DNA of 59,495 nt, from assembly GCA_964611585.1 (NCBI GenBank), contig CAZTAK010000008.1:1-59495 (forward strand), in the 5' to 3' direction. The position numbers and the translations under genes are program-made. This stretch comes from CAZTAK01 sp964611585. Lineage in GTDB: Bacteria; Pseudomonadota; Alphaproteobacteria; SHVP01. Each line of letters starts with the position of its first letter. Positions within the stretch are counted from its first letter, which is position 1. This document shows positions 32,563 to 41,265 of the stretch, one piece after another. Under the pieces are notes generated by a model, which had not been told where the DNA came from, did not search any database, and saw only the letters and a program-made list of their open reading frames with translations.

Positions 32563-34437
32563 ATGACCCCCGATGCCCTGATCGAGCGCGCGCTCCACCA
32601 GTTCCAGACCGGGCAATTTGACGGTGCGGCCAAGGCGTGCCGCCGCGTCCTCAAGGCCAATCCCCGGCATGTCGACGCGTTAAATTTGTTGGGTGTGGTG
32701 TCCTTCAAGGCGGGTGACGCTGGCCGCGCGGTGGAGAACCTGCAAAAGGCGCTGGCGCTGGATCCGGTTAATCCGGAAATCCACAAGAACCTTGGCTTCG
32801 CGCTGCGCGACCTCGGGCGCCGCAAGGAGGCAGCCGAGAGTTTCGGCCGCGCCCTCGAGCTTGACTCCCAAGATGTGGTGGCCGCGTTCCAACTGGGCGT
32901 GGCGCTTGCCGAAGGGGGCGACCACGGCGAGGCCGCGTCTCTGTTTGCCCAGATTGTCACCCAATATCCGGACAACGGCCTGGCTTGGTACAACCACGCC
33001 AACGCCCGCCGCCATGTAGGTAATTTCGATAGCGCAGCGACAAGCTACGCTCGCGCGGCCGAATTGTTGCCTAACGACGCCAGAGTCTATCAGGGTTGGG
33101 GCCTCGCCCTCTATGAGCTCGATCGTTGGGACGACGCCCTCGATAAACTGCGCCGCGCCTTGGAATTGGATCCGTTAGGCGACAGGCTCGCCGACACACT
33201 GATCAACATGGGGCACACGCTGCGTTACATGGGATCGTTTGAGGAGGCTCTGGCGCATTACGATCGCGCCCTCTCGCTCAGCCCGAACCATGTCGAAGCC
33301 GTCATTGGTAAGGCTGGCGTTCACGAACTCAATCGCCAGTTCGACAAGGCGCACGATCTTTTGCGGCCCATTCTCGACGACGCGAGGCCGCCGACGAGCG
33401 CAATAGACCTTTACGCGCGGTTGGCATCGCGGTTCGGCGAAGTGGAACACGCCATCAGGCTCTTGCAAGAAGCGCTGTTGCGGGAAGACCTCAGGCGTGA
33501 TCAAGAGCAGCGCCTGAATTTCAATCTTGCCACTCTCTTCGACGCGGAAGGTCGCTACGATGATGCTTTCCACCGCTTCACGGTGGCGAATGCTCTCTAC
33601 GCTACCGACTACGATGCGGTGGCCGAGAGCGATGCCATCAACGACATCGTCCGCGTTTTTTCTCGTGACACTCTTGCCCGGATGCCCCGGGCGTCGGTCG
33701 ATTCGAATCTACCAATTTTTATCGTTGGCATGCCGCGCTCGGGCACGACTTTGGTGGAACAAATCTTGGCAAGCCACCGCGACGTGGCAGGTGGCGGCGA
33801 ACTTCAGACACTGAAGCAGATCGTGCGCGATCTACCCGAACTGGTGGGTTGCGACGACAACAACGAGTTCATCGCCCGCCACATGACTGCGGCCTTCGCC
33901 GACGGGGCGGCCCGGCGTTATCTCGACGAGGTTGCCGATCTCGCTGGCGACCACACGCGCCTGATCGACAAAATGCCGCATAATTTTTCGCACTTGTGGC
34001 TGATCCAGATATTGTTTCCCGGCGCGCCGGTGGTGCATTGTCGGCGCGACCCGCTCGACACCTGCCTGTCGTGCTACTTCCAGGATTTCAACGAACGCCA
34101 CCGCTATAGCCGGGATCTAAATGATCTCGGGCGCCATTACAGGGGCTACGAGCTCCTGATGGCTCACTGGCGCGAAACGCTCGATCTCCGTGTCCTCGAC
34201 GTGGCGTACGAGGACCTGGTGGCCGATACCGAGCATTGGGCCCGGCAAATCGTCGCCCACAGTGGCCTCGACTGGGATCCGAATTGCCTTGAATTCCACC
34301 GTAACCGGCGATTTGTCACCACGGCGAGCCGCGACCAGGTCCGCGAGCCGATCTACACCCGATCTGTCGCCCGCCACAGCCACTACCAAGCCCATCTGAA
34401 TGCACTCAGGAACGCCCTGAAAGGATCGGGAATATAG
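32563..34437 (+). CDS. TPR-repeat sulfotransferase family protein
   Basis: 624 residues in two parts. Residues 1 to about 330 are tetratricopeptide repeats, for example PRHVDALNLLGVVSFKAGDA, NPEIHKNLGFALRDLGRRKE and ALAHYDRALSLSPNHVEAVI. From about residue 383 a sulfotransferase domain begins with PIFIVGMPRSGTTLVEQILA, the PAPS phosphate-binding loop. DKMPHNFSHLWLIQILFPGA, VHCRRDPLDTCLSCYFQDF and the C-terminal YEDLVADTEHWARQI follow. No signal peptide. TPR-sulfotransferases of this kind are common in marine alphaproteobacteria; the acceptor, protein or glycan, is unknown. Confidence 0.92.
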   Translation: MTPDALIERALHQFQTGQFDGAAKACRRVLKANPRHVDALNLLGVVSFKAGDAGRAVENLQKALALDPVNPEIHKNLGFALRDLGRRKEAAESFGRALELDSQDVVAAFQLGVALAEGGDHGEAASLFAQIVTQYPDNGLAWYNHANARRHVGNFDSAATSYARAAELLPNDARVYQGWGLALYELDRWDDALDKLRRALELDPLGDRLADTLINMGHTLRYMGSFEEALAHYDRALSLSPNHVEAVIGKAGVHELNRQFDKAHDLLRPILDDARPPTSAIDLYARLASRFGEVEHAIRLLQEALLREDLRRDQEQRLNFNLATLFDAEGRYDDAFHRFTVANALYATDYDAVAESDAINDIVRVFSRDTLARMPRASVDSNLPIFIVGMPRSGTTLVEQILASHRDVAGGGELQTLKQIVRDLPELVGCDDNNEFIARHMTAAFADGAARRYLDEVADLAGDHTRLIDKMPHNFSHLWLIQILFPGAPVVHCRRDPLDTCLSCYFQDFNERHRYSRDLNDLGRHYRGYELLMAHWRETLDLRVLDVAYEDLVADTEHWARQIVAHSGLDWDPNCLEFHRNRRFVTTASRDQVREPIYTRSVARHSHYQAHLNALRNALKGSGI

Positions 34438-34504
34438 GGGTTTTTCTGATTGTGGCGTCAGCGCAACAGTGCGCGAATATTGACACAACTCGGGGTTCAA
34501 ACGC

Positions 34505-34533
34505 TTGACCCGCCCCGATTTCCTAGGCTCTAT
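34505..34533 (+). promoter_or_regulatory. Weak candidate porin promoter
   Basis: TTGACC at 34505-34510, a 17-base spacer and CTCTAT at 34528-34533, about 78 bases before the porin ATG. The -35 box is good; the -10 box matches only half the consensus. A second TTGACA at 34480-34485 has no convincing partner. Confidence 0.3.
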
Positions 34534-34610
34534 GGGCGCCACCAAGTACCAACAAACTAACGCCGCGAGGTCGATCCCGATCACGCGCATTCGTAGAGAA
34601 GAGGTTTGGA

Positions 34611-35738
34611 ATGAAAAAAGTACTTTTCGGGACCTCGGCCCTTGTCGCGGCCGGACTCTTGTCCGGTGGAGCGATGGCGGCGGATCCCGTTAGCCTAGGT
34701 ATCAGCGGCTTCTTTGGTTGGGGCGCCGGTTATGTTTCCGAAGACGACGGCGCTGGGCGTCCTGGCAACAACGACCGCAATCATGCCTTCGCGCAAGATA
34801 CGGAAGTCATATTCTCGGGGTCCTCTGATCTCGATAACGGGACGAAGGTGACGGTCCAAATCGAGCTCGAAGGCGACTCAGTAGGCGACCAGATCGACGA
34901 AAACTTCATTCGTTTCTCCAACGATTCTTGGGGCACGATTGAAATGGGCGGTCGTGACGGCCCAGCTCAGAAGATGCTAACCCTCGGTCCGGCAGTCGAC
35001 TTCCATCACATCATTGGCACCGCGGCGTTCAGCTACATCAACGCTGGCACTAACGACACCGGCGGGGCAATCTTTGTGCTCGGCCGGCTCAGCGATTCGT
35101 ATAAAGTTTCGTACTACACGCCTCGCATGGGCGGTTTCCAACTCGGCGTCTCGTACGAGCCGGAACCCGGTCTCGATGGTGGTGCCCAGACAAATGCGTT
35201 GACGCCCGACACCAGCACGACCGCGGGTTCGAACAGCGAATTCATCGAAATCGGCCTTAATTATGTCGGCGCTTTCGGTGACGCGAGCGTCCGCGGCGGA
35301 ATTATGTATGCCCACGGCAACCAAGAAGGAACCGCGGCCGTCGGCCCCCTGCTTGATGATCAGACGATCATTAACGTTGGTGCGCAGGTTGGGTACGGTT
35401 CCGTGACCGTTGGCGGTGCCTACCAGTCCGGCGATGTCAATCACAATGCGGGTGCCGTCAGGACAGGCGACGACATCGCGTGGCGTGCTGCCGTGTCGTA
35501 TTCGATGGGGGCGTGGTTGATGGGCGCAGGCTATGCCAAGCGTTCCCTCGACGACGAAACTGTCGCAGGCGGTCAGGATGAGGCCACCGTTTGGGGTCTT
35601 ACCGCCAAGCGGACCTTGGGCCCCGGCATCACGGGCTCGATCGGCCTCCGGGTCTGGAGCATCGACGACGATGACAACGCCCCTGGCGCAGAAAACGACG
35701 CGACCAACATCTTCGTCTCAACACGCGTCGGCTTCTAA
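34611..35738 (+). CDS. Outer-membrane porin
   Basis: 375 residues. The Sec signal peptide MKKVLFGTSALVAAGLLSGG ends at AMA before ADPVSLGISG. The mature part has alternating beta strands typical of general porins, for example GTKVTVQIELEGD, GTIEMGGRDGPAQKML and SYKVSYYTPRMGGFQLGVSY. It ends in phenylalanine (FVSTRVGF), the beta-barrel assembly signal. The strand pattern and DDGTK-like loops match Rhodospirillales porins. It has its own terminator and a ribosome site AGAAGAGG before the ATG, so it is probably a single, highly expressed gene. Confidence 0.93.
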   Translation: MKKVLFGTSALVAAGLLSGGAMAADPVSLGISGFFGWGAGYVSEDDGAGRPGNNDRNHAFAQDTEVIFSGSSDLDNGTKVTVQIELEGDSVGDQIDENFIRFSNDSWGTIEMGGRDGPAQKMLTLGPAVDFHHIIGTAAFSYINAGTNDTGGAIFVLGRLSDSYKVSYYTPRMGGFQLGVSYEPEPGLDGGAQTNALTPDTSTTAGSNSEFIEIGLNYVGAFGDASVRGGIMYAHGNQEGTAAVGPLLDDQTIINVGAQVGYGSVTVGGAYQSGDVNHNAGAVRTGDDIAWRAAVSYSMGAWLMGAGYAKRSLDDETVAGGQDEATVWGLTAKRTLGPGITGSIGLRVWSIDDDDNAPGAENDATNIFVSTRVGF

Positions 35739-35762
35739 ATTCGCAAGTCCATTTGCGGATGG

Positions 35763-35793
35763 AGAGGGCGGACTTCGGTCCGCCCTCTTTTTT
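35763..35793 (+). terminator. Intrinsic terminator of the porin gene
   Basis: Perfect GC-rich stem AGAGGGCGGAC / GTCCGCCCTCT closed by a TTCG tetraloop and followed by a run of T. It starts 25 bases after the porin stop. Confidence 0.93.
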
Positions 35794-35870
35794 GTCCCGG
35801 GCCCTAACGGCTGTCCGCCCGGGGCTTAGCGCTTATTCACCCAAAACCTTGACGGGTATCCGCCCAAATT

Positions 35871-36476
35871 CTAGCGGGTGTCGACAAAGGCACCGATGGC
35901 GGCGATGCCCGCCACCCCTGACCCGGCCAGAGCCGGCGCCGTGTGTTCATCGATTCCGCCCAGCGCATAAACGGGGATTGGGCTCCGGTGTGCGAGTTGC
36001 GCGAATCGCAACCTGCCCAACCCCGGCGCGCCCGGGTGGGATCGGGTTGCAAACAAAGGCGACAGCAGAACCGCATCGGCGCCGGCCCGCGCCGCCCGAA
36101 CGATCGAACGCCACGAATGCGCCGCCGCGGTGATCCGCAGTTGGGGATGCGGCCGGTTCCAGCGGCCGCAGGCGGGTAAAGCGCGTTCTGAAAAATGAAT
36201 TCCGTCGGCGCCCAGCACCTGCGCAAATGCCGGATCGCCGCCGATCCACAATTCGAGTCTGCGCGCCCGGCAGACAGCGCGAAGCGTCCGCGCGAGTTCC
36301 ACCCGCGCCGGATCGCCGTAGTGACGCAGCAGAACCGCGCTGCCCCGCGGCAAGCCGCAGGCCGCCGGAACGGGATCGGCGAGCCGGTCGGCATCGCTTA
36401 CCAGCACCAGCGCCGGCCAGCCGCACCACCGGCCGCCTGAATTGAGGCGCCGGGCCTGAACTGCTAGGGTCGCCAC
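35871..36476 (-). CDS. thiE: Thiamine phosphate synthase/TenI-like protein
   Basis: 201 residues from a GTG start at 36476, chosen because AAGGAAGCT lies just before it. It is a TIM-barrel of the ThiE/TenI group: LVLVSDADRLADP at the start, LGADGIHFSERALPACGRW, then TAAAHSWRSIVRAARAGADA and VLLSPLFATRSHPGAPGLG, ending with PIPVYALGGIDEHTAPALAG. ThiE joins the thiazole and pyrimidine parts of thiamine; TenI members do not. The pyrimidine-pyrophosphate lysine motif is not clear, so the catalytic assignment is open. It diverges from yggS across 39 bases. Confidence 0.75.
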   Translation of the reverse strand: MATLAVQARRLNSGGRWCGWPALVLVSDADRLADPVPAACGLPRGSAVLLRHYGDPARVELARTLRAVCRARRLELWIGGDPAFAQVLGADGIHFSERALPACGRWNRPHPQLRITAAAHSWRSIVRAARAGADAVLLSPLFATRSHPGAPGLGRLRFAQLAHRSPIPVYALGGIDEHTAPALAGSGVAGIAAIGAFVDTR

Positions 36477-36515
36477 AGCTTCCTTCCCATCGTTGACTCC
36501 GGCGCAAACCTTGCC

Positions 36516-37223
36516 ATGACGCCAACTTCCGCGCCAACTTCCGCGCCAAGCGGCGATCCTGCCGCGATCCCGGTTGCGGCAAACCTGGCCGCCATTCGTA
36601 CCGCCATCGCCGAGGCCGCTGCCGCTACCGGCCGTACCAACACCATCGATCTGGTTGCCGTTACCAAGACACTCGGCGCAGACCGGATCCGGCCCGCGCT
36701 TGAGGCAGGACACCGCCTGTTCGGCGAAAACCGGGTGCAGGAGGCGCAAGCGAAATGGCCCGACTTGCGTACAGAATTTCCTAATCTCCGCTTGCATTTG
36801 ATCGGGCCGTTGCAGACTAACAAGGCGCGCGATGCGGTGGCACTGTTTGACGTGATCGAAACGCTCGACCGGCCGAAGCTGGCGCGCGCGCTGGCCCGGG
36901 AAATGTCCGCGCAAGACCGGACGCCAGACTGTTTCATCCAGGTCAACACCGGCGAGGAACCGCAAAAGGCGGGCGTCCTGCCCGACGAGAGCGATGACTT
37001 CGTGAAGCTGTGCCGGGACGAACTCGGGCTAACCATCACCGGGCTGATGTGCATCCCACCCGTCGACGAGGAACCGTCGCTTCACTTTGCGCTGTTGGGC
37101 AATATTGCCAAGCGCAACGGCATTGCCAAACTCAGCATGGGCATGAGCCACGACTTCGAGATCGCCGTCGCCTTCGGCGCGACCGAGGTCCGCGTCGGCA
37201 CCGCAATCTTCGGCCCGCGCTAG
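36516..37223 (+). CDS. yggS: YggS family pyridoxal-phosphate homeostasis protein
   Basis: Single-domain PLP-binding protein of 235 residues with the alanine-racemase barrel fold. The PLP lysine is in IDLVAVTKTLGADRI. Other family strings are LFGENRVQEAQAKW, LHLIGPLQTNKARDAV, CFIQVNTGEEPQKAG and the phosphate-binding LSMGMSHDFEIAVAFGATEV, followed by VRVGTAIFGPR. It tunes vitamin B6 and amino-acid pools rather than catalysing a known reaction. The N-terminal 18 residues are a Pro/Ser/Ala extension. The stop codon merges with a palindromic repeat. Confidence 0.95.
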   Translation: MTPTSAPTSAPSGDPAAIPVAANLAAIRTAIAEAAAATGRTNTIDLVAVTKTLGADRIRPALEAGHRLFGENRVQEAQAKWPDLRTEFPNLRLHLIGPLQTNKARDAVALFDVIETLDRPKLARALAREMSAQDRTPDCFIQVNTGEEPQKAGVLPDESDDFVKLCRDELGLTITGLMCIPPVDEEPSLHFALLGNIAKRNGIAKLSMGMSHDFEIAVAFGATEVRVGTAIFGPR

Positions 37224-37368
37224 AGCGGTTCCGTTTCGATCGGAACCACTCTGGCATTCTTATCGCTCACGGCAGCGGACCGAAAGGTCCGCGGCTGCGC
37301 GGGCGCGCCGCACAAGCGGCGGGCCGCCTTGCGGCCATGGGCAGTTCCGAACGAACGGGAATCGCCCT
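37222..37368. repeat. Palindromic dispersed repeat, copy 1
   Basis: An element of about 147 bases that recurs at 38941-39084. It opens AGAGCGGTTCCG and closes ACGGGAATCGCCCT. The reverse complement of the end, AGGGCGATTCCCGTTCGTTC, resembles the start AGAGCGGTTCCGTTTCGATC, so the element has imperfect terminal inverted repeats of about 25 bases. Inside are further hairpins, such as GCGGACC-GAAA-GGTCCGC and the GCGGCGGGCCGCC region. The first bases overlap the yggS stop; it may serve as that gene's terminator. Confidence 0.88.
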
Positions 37369-37416
37369 CGCACTGATGCGTTCGATGTCCGGGATGTCGG
37401 CCGCGCGGCGGCGGCG

Positions 37417-37995
37417 TCAGTCCAGAACGCAGACCTGGGTCTCCGAATCGCAGTCCTGAATGATTTTCAGCAAATCCTCGCGTGCAAGCGCGATGCAGCC
37501 TTCGGTCGGTGCGTAGGCGGGCGTTGCCACGTGCAGAAAGATCGCGCTGCCGCATCCGGGAATGACGGGTGCATCGTTGTGGCCCAGCACGACGACGATG
37601 TCGTAGAGCGAGTCCTCCCGCCACATGGCTTCGGCGCTGGCGCCATGGGGGAGCGAAACCGGGCGGTTGTACTCCGGGTCCTCCGGGTCGTCGCACCAGC
37701 CATCGACTTCGTAAATCGCTTCGACCGCCAACAGGGTCTGCGGTGCGTCTTCGCGTTCGGGCCGGTAAAGGACCCGCCGCAGGTTGAAGCATCCCACCGG
37801 CGTCGCGCCGTCGCCTTCGCGCTTGGTCATGGCGATGCCGGCGCGCCCCAGTGCGCAACGGTAGGTCTTGCCGCGCCATTTCAAATGGCCCTCCGGCGAT
37901 ACGGAGAGAATGTTCGCAAGCGGCACGGGCGCCTCCGGATCGAACAGGGCCGCTGGCGGGACCGGCCTGGCGGCGGGAATGGTGATCGACAGCAT
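37417..37995 (-). CDS. L,D-transpeptidase (YkuD) domain protein
   Basis: 192 residues. The YkuD fold is recognised from KWRGKTYRCALGRAGIAMTK, then GDGATPVGCFNLRRVLYRP and the active site FLHVATPAYAPTEGCIALAR, where the histidine and the GC cysteine form the catalytic pair (usual pattern H...S/T-x-GC). No signal peptide or membrane helix is visible. That is common in this short subfamily, sometimes annotated as a cytoplasmic or accessory L,D-transpeptidase. It may cross-link peptidoglycan or attach proteins to it. It follows the 38002-38778 gene by 6 bases. Confidence 0.88.
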   Translation of the reverse strand: MLSITIPAARPVPPAALFDPEAPVPLANILSVSPEGHLKWRGKTYRCALGRAGIAMTKREGDGATPVGCFNLRRVLYRPEREDAPQTLLAVEAIYEVDGWCDDPEDPEYNRPVSLPHGASAEAMWREDSLYDIVVVLGHNDAPVIPGCGSAIFLHVATPAYAPTEGCIALAREDLLKIIQDCDSETQVCVLD

Positions 37996-38001
37996 CGGTG
38001 A

Positions 38002-38778
38002 TTATTCCTTCAGTTCAAGGGTCGGAAAGGGTTCGGGGGCACTTGTGTCGCCCAGCGTTCGGGTCTCGCGGCCGGCCGCCTGATAGCGCAACAGAATCTG
38101 CACAAGCTCCTGTGCCGACAGGTCCTCGGCGCGCGACGCGGTCAGGGGGCGACGCGTTTCGTCTTCGGCACCAGCGCCGATGGAATTGGGATCGAGAGCC
38201 GCGCGGGCCGACTCGGCCGAAAGTTGCGACGGCAGCGGCACTGCGAAAAGCTGGTTCTGGGCCGCCGCCAACCGGTCCACCCTTGGCGCCGCGAATGCGC
38301 CCGCCAGACGAGGTGCCGGCGTCAAGGGTACCGGCGCGATGGCCGCCGGAGGCATTTCCCGGTTTGCGAGTTGCACGGGCGCGGGCGCGGGCGCCGGGCC
38401 GTTCGTTCCGGCAGCGCCGGGCGAAAGCATTGCCATGAGATTGCCGCCGATGTCCTTGCCGGCTGCCTCCGTGACGGCGACGTTGGCGGCCGCCGCGGCA
38501 AAGCCGATCGGACCGCCGAACAGGCCGCCCCCGATCAGGCGGGCACCGGTATCAATCTTGTCGCCGGTGATGGCGCGATAAATCGTCGATATGACCGGGA
38601 TGTGCTGCAGCGGATTGATCAGGTCGAGGACGTCACGGAAGGTGAACCCGTCATCGCTCCACAACTTGCTGCCGCCGGTGCCGGGGCTCGCCGCACGGCG
38701 TGGCGTACCGACCTGCGCGGGGTCGATGGATATGTCGAGTAGCGCCGCGGGCGGCGCAGGGTTGGGGGCGATCGTCAT
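38002..38778 (-). CDS. Conserved hypothetical alphaproteobacterial protein
   Basis: 258 residues from the ATG at 38778; an in-frame ATG at 38820 would add 14. The only conserved-looking part is residues 40-110: FTFRDVLDLINPLQHIPVIS, TIYRAITGDKIDTGARLIGG, then GLFGGPIGFAAAAANVAVTE. I recall this block from unnamed alphaproteobacterial proteins. The rest is proline/alanine-rich and likely disordered, ending LSAQELVQILLRYQAAGRE. No signal peptide; the GG-rich helix could associate with membrane. Co-transcribed with the L,D-transpeptidase. Function unknown. Confidence 0.75.
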   Translation of the reverse strand: MTIAPNPAPPAALLDISIDPAQVGTPRRAASPGTGGSKLWSDDGFTFRDVLDLINPLQHIPVISTIYRAITGDKIDTGARLIGGGLFGGPIGFAAAAANVAVTEAAGKDIGGNLMAMLSPGAAGTNGPAPAPAPVQLANREMPPAAIAPVPLTPAPRLAGAFAAPRVDRLAAAQNQLFAVPLPSQLSAESARAALDPNSIGAGAEDETRRPLTASRAEDLSAQELVQILLRYQAAGRETRTLGDTSAPEPFPTLELKE

Positions 38779-38940
38779 GACAGATATTCCGGCGATATCA
38801 AAGCAAACTCCGCGCCACAATAAAATATAGCAATATCAATAGATTACGGACATATCCTCGGCTTGCCTCGCACCGCGCCCGGCAGATTCCGCCCGGCCGG
38901 CTGCGCCTTGTTCCGCTGCCGCTGCCGTTGCCGACGCCCA

Positions 38941-39084
38941 AGAGCGGTTCCGTCTTGATCGGAACCACTCCATTTCTTTCGCTCCCGGCATCTGACCCGA
39001 GGGTCCACGCCTGCGCGGGCGCGCCGGTCAAGCGGCGGCCCGCCTTGCGGCCACGGGCGATTCCAGACGAACCGGGATCGCCCT
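38941..39084. repeat. Palindromic dispersed repeat, copy 2
   Basis: Second copy of the element at 37222-37368, same orientation, roughly 75-80% alike by eye. It starts AGAGCGGTTCCG and ends GGGATCGCCCT. Its last bases overlap the stop codon of ribA, which comes from the opposite strand. The gene-free stretch around it (38779-39082, 304 bases) otherwise holds only an A/T-rich part at 38815-38855 that could be a promoter for the 38778 gene. Confidence 0.88.
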
Positions 39085-40219
39085 AGAACAAGTGTCCGCC
39101 GCGGCTTCCCTTGGTGGCGAGATAGGCTTCGTTGTGGTTGTTGGGGGGAAAGGCATGGGGGACCCGTTCGGTGACCTCGATCCCGTGCCGTTCGAGGCCC
39201 TGAATCTTGTCCGGGTTGTTGGTGAGCAACCGGACGCGGCTAAATCCCAACCGATCCAGGATCCGGGCCGCCGGGGCGAAGACACGTTCGTCGTCTTCGA
39301 ATCCGAGACGCTGGTTTGCGGCAAAAGTGTCGTGACCCTGGTCCTGGAGCCGGTAGGCGCGCAGCTTGTTGACCAGGCCAATGCCGCGGCCTTCCTGCGC
39401 CAGGTAGATCAACACGCCGCTGCCTTGCTCGGCCATCAGGGTGATGGCGCCGCGCAGCTGCTCGCCGCAGTCGCAGCGCAGGCTCGACAGAAGATCGCCG
39501 GTAAAACAGGCGGAATGCAACCGCACCAGGACCGGATCGCGCCGGTTCGGGTCGCCGATCACAATGGCGATGTGCTCGGTGCTGCCGTCGGCCGGCCGGA
39601 AGGCGATGACGCGGGCATTCTCTGCGCCTTGCAGCGGAACCCGCGCCTCCGAGACCTTGTGCAAAGTGGCCGCAGCCCGCTCGCCGTACTGCCGTGCCTG
39701 GTCGGCGTCGATCCAAAGCCAGTCCGAATCGCTCCCGCCCGGTCCCGGCTGTTCCGGAGCCGTGACGGCCGCGATTGCGGCGGCTGGCAACAGCCGCGCC
39801 AGCTTGCACAGAATCAAGGCGGCGCCGGCCGGCTCCAGCGCGGCGCCATCGGCGACGCGAAACGGACCCATCAGCGGATGGTCGAGGTCGGCGGTCGGAT
39901 CGGCAAGCGCCTGCAGCAGATCGAGGTCTGCGCCGTCCGGCAGTTCCAAAATCACGGTTTCCGCGCCGGTCGGCGCAATATTCAGGACCCGCGTGCGCTG
40001 GGCGGTCAACGCCACCTGGACCGGGCCAAGCGCGGCGAGTCGGCGGAGGGCCTCCTCGTCCACCAGCTCGGCCGGAACCGCCACGCAGGCAGAGCGGTCG
40101 GCGGCCCTCAAACCCACCGGCTGGCCGCGACGGAAGTCACCGACGGCGCGGGCGACAACCCGCTGCCCGGCGCTTTCGGCGCTGGCGGCGGGGTTGAATT
40201 TGGGGCTGGACTCAGACAT
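39083..40219 (-). CDS. ribA: GTP cyclohydrolase II with N-terminal extra domain
   Basis: Opens the imidazole ring of GTP in riboflavin synthesis. It has 378 residues from the ATG at 40219 (MSESSPKF); upstream ATGs at 40225 and 40264 are in frame. The C-terminal 200 residues are standard RibA: LHSACFTGDLLSSLRCDCGE with the three zinc cysteines, YLAQEGRGIGLVNKLRAYRL and LLTNNPDKIQGLERHGIEVT. The N-terminal 170 residues (FRRGQPVGL...LCKLARLLPAA) correspond in position to RibB in RibBA fusions but lack its recognisable active site. It seems to be a degenerate DHBP-synthase-like domain found in several alphaproteobacteria. Confidence 0.93.
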   Translation of the reverse strand: MSESSPKFNPAASAESAGQRVVARAVGDFRRGQPVGLRAADRSACVAVPAELVDEEALRRLAALGPVQVALTAQRTRVLNIAPTGAETVILELPDGADLDLLQALADPTADLDHPLMGPFRVADGAALEPAGAALILCKLARLLPAAAIAAVTAPEQPGPGGSDSDWLWIDADQARQYGERAAATLHKVSEARVPLQGAENARVIAFRPADGSTEHIAIVIGDPNRRDPVLVRLHSACFTGDLLSSLRCDCGEQLRGAITLMAEQGSGVLIYLAQEGRGIGLVNKLRAYRLQDQGHDTFAANQRLGFEDDERVFAPAARILDRLGFSRVRLLTNNPDKIQGLERHGIEVTERVPHAFPPNNHNEAYLATKGSRGGHLF

Positions 40220-40485
40220 CGGCATCGGGGCCCTGCGGCGCACGCGGTACGGGGCCGGTCCCATCCAATACGCCCTGCCCGGCCCGGGGGCAAGGTAGGG
40301 CGTCTAGGCGCGCGGGCCCTGGCGGTCGGTCGGATTATCCGCGTGAGGCGTGCCGGCGCAACTCGCCGACGCACTTGGGACCTTCTGCGGCCCGCGGTAC
40401 GAGGGCCGGATAGGCGCGCCAGTGGTTCGCGCAACCCGGGCCAGCGTGCTAGGGTTTACGCATCCGGGGGAGGAAATGATTTGGC

Positions 40486-41178
40486 ATGGCAATTCTAAAG
40501 CGATTATTGCTTGTCGACGACGACGAGGCGCTGCGTGCCTCTCTCGCCGAGCAACTGGCGATGCACGAGGAATTCGAGGTCATCGTGTCGGAAACCGGTG
40601 CCGGTGCCATGGAGCTTGCCAAGAGAGATCATTTCGATCTGGTGCTGCTCGACGTCGGCCTGCCTGATCTCGACGGTCGCGAAGTCTGCCGCATGTTGCG
40701 CCGCAGTGGTGTCAATGTTCCGGTCATCATGCTGACCGGTGCCGACAGCGATTCCGATACCATTCTCGGCCTCGATTCGGGCGCCAACGACTATGTGACC
40801 AAGCCGTTTCGTTTGAACGTCCTGCTGGCCCGCATCCGCGCCCAGCTGCGCCAGCATGAACAAAGCGAAGACGCGACCTTCGGCATCGGACCGTACAGCT
40901 TCCGGCCCAGCACCAAGATGCTGCTGCTCGAGGACGAAAAGAACATCAAGGTCCGACTCACCGAGAAAGAAACGGCAATCCTCAAGTATCTCGTGCGGGC
41001 CGGAAACAAGTTAATTGCCCGCGACGTGCTCCTGTCCGAGGTCTGGGGCTATAACGCGGGCGTAACCACTCACACGCTCGAAACGCACATCTACCGGCTG
41101 CGGCAAAAAATCGAATCGGACCCGTCGAACGCCATTCTGCTGGTCACCGAACCCGGGGGCTACCGCCTGAACGCCTGA
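40486..41178 (+). CDS. OmpR-family response regulator
   Basis: 230 residues. The receiver domain opens LLLVDDDEALRASLAEQLAM with the acidic pair, has DLVLLDVGLPDLDG with phospho-acceptor Asp56, and ends with GANDYVTKPFRLNVLLARIR. The winged-helix DNA-binding domain has LTEKETAILKYLVRAGNKLI, LLSEVWGYNAGVTTHTLETH and IYRLRQKIESDPSNAILLVT. No histidine kinase gene is adjacent, so it is an orphan regulator whose partner is elsewhere. The 266 bases upstream, back to ribA, hold no gene I can support and probably both promoters. Confidence 0.95.
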   Translation: MAILKRLLLVDDDEALRASLAEQLAMHEEFEVIVSETGAGAMELAKRDHFDLVLLDVGLPDLDGREVCRMLRRSGVNVPVIMLTGADSDSDTILGLDSGANDYVTKPFRLNVLLARIRAQLRQHEQSEDATFGIGPYSFRPSTKMLLLEDEKNIKVRLTEKETAILKYLVRAGNKLIARDVLLSEVWGYNAGVTTHTLETHIYRLRQKIESDPSNAILLVTEPGGYRLNA

Positions 41179-41265
41179 TCCCGTTCGGCCGCCTCTTCTG
41201 ATACTCCAATTTGTCTATGGATTTCCGGGGTTTGTCCTTTGCCTTTCGATCGTGCCTAGGCGAAT

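Noticed and set aside
40304..40492. A 62-codon minus-strand frame upstream of the response regulator gene
   Set aside because: No recognisable motif, rich in Arg/Pro/Ser as expected from antisense reading of GC-rich DNA, and it overlaps the response regulator start.
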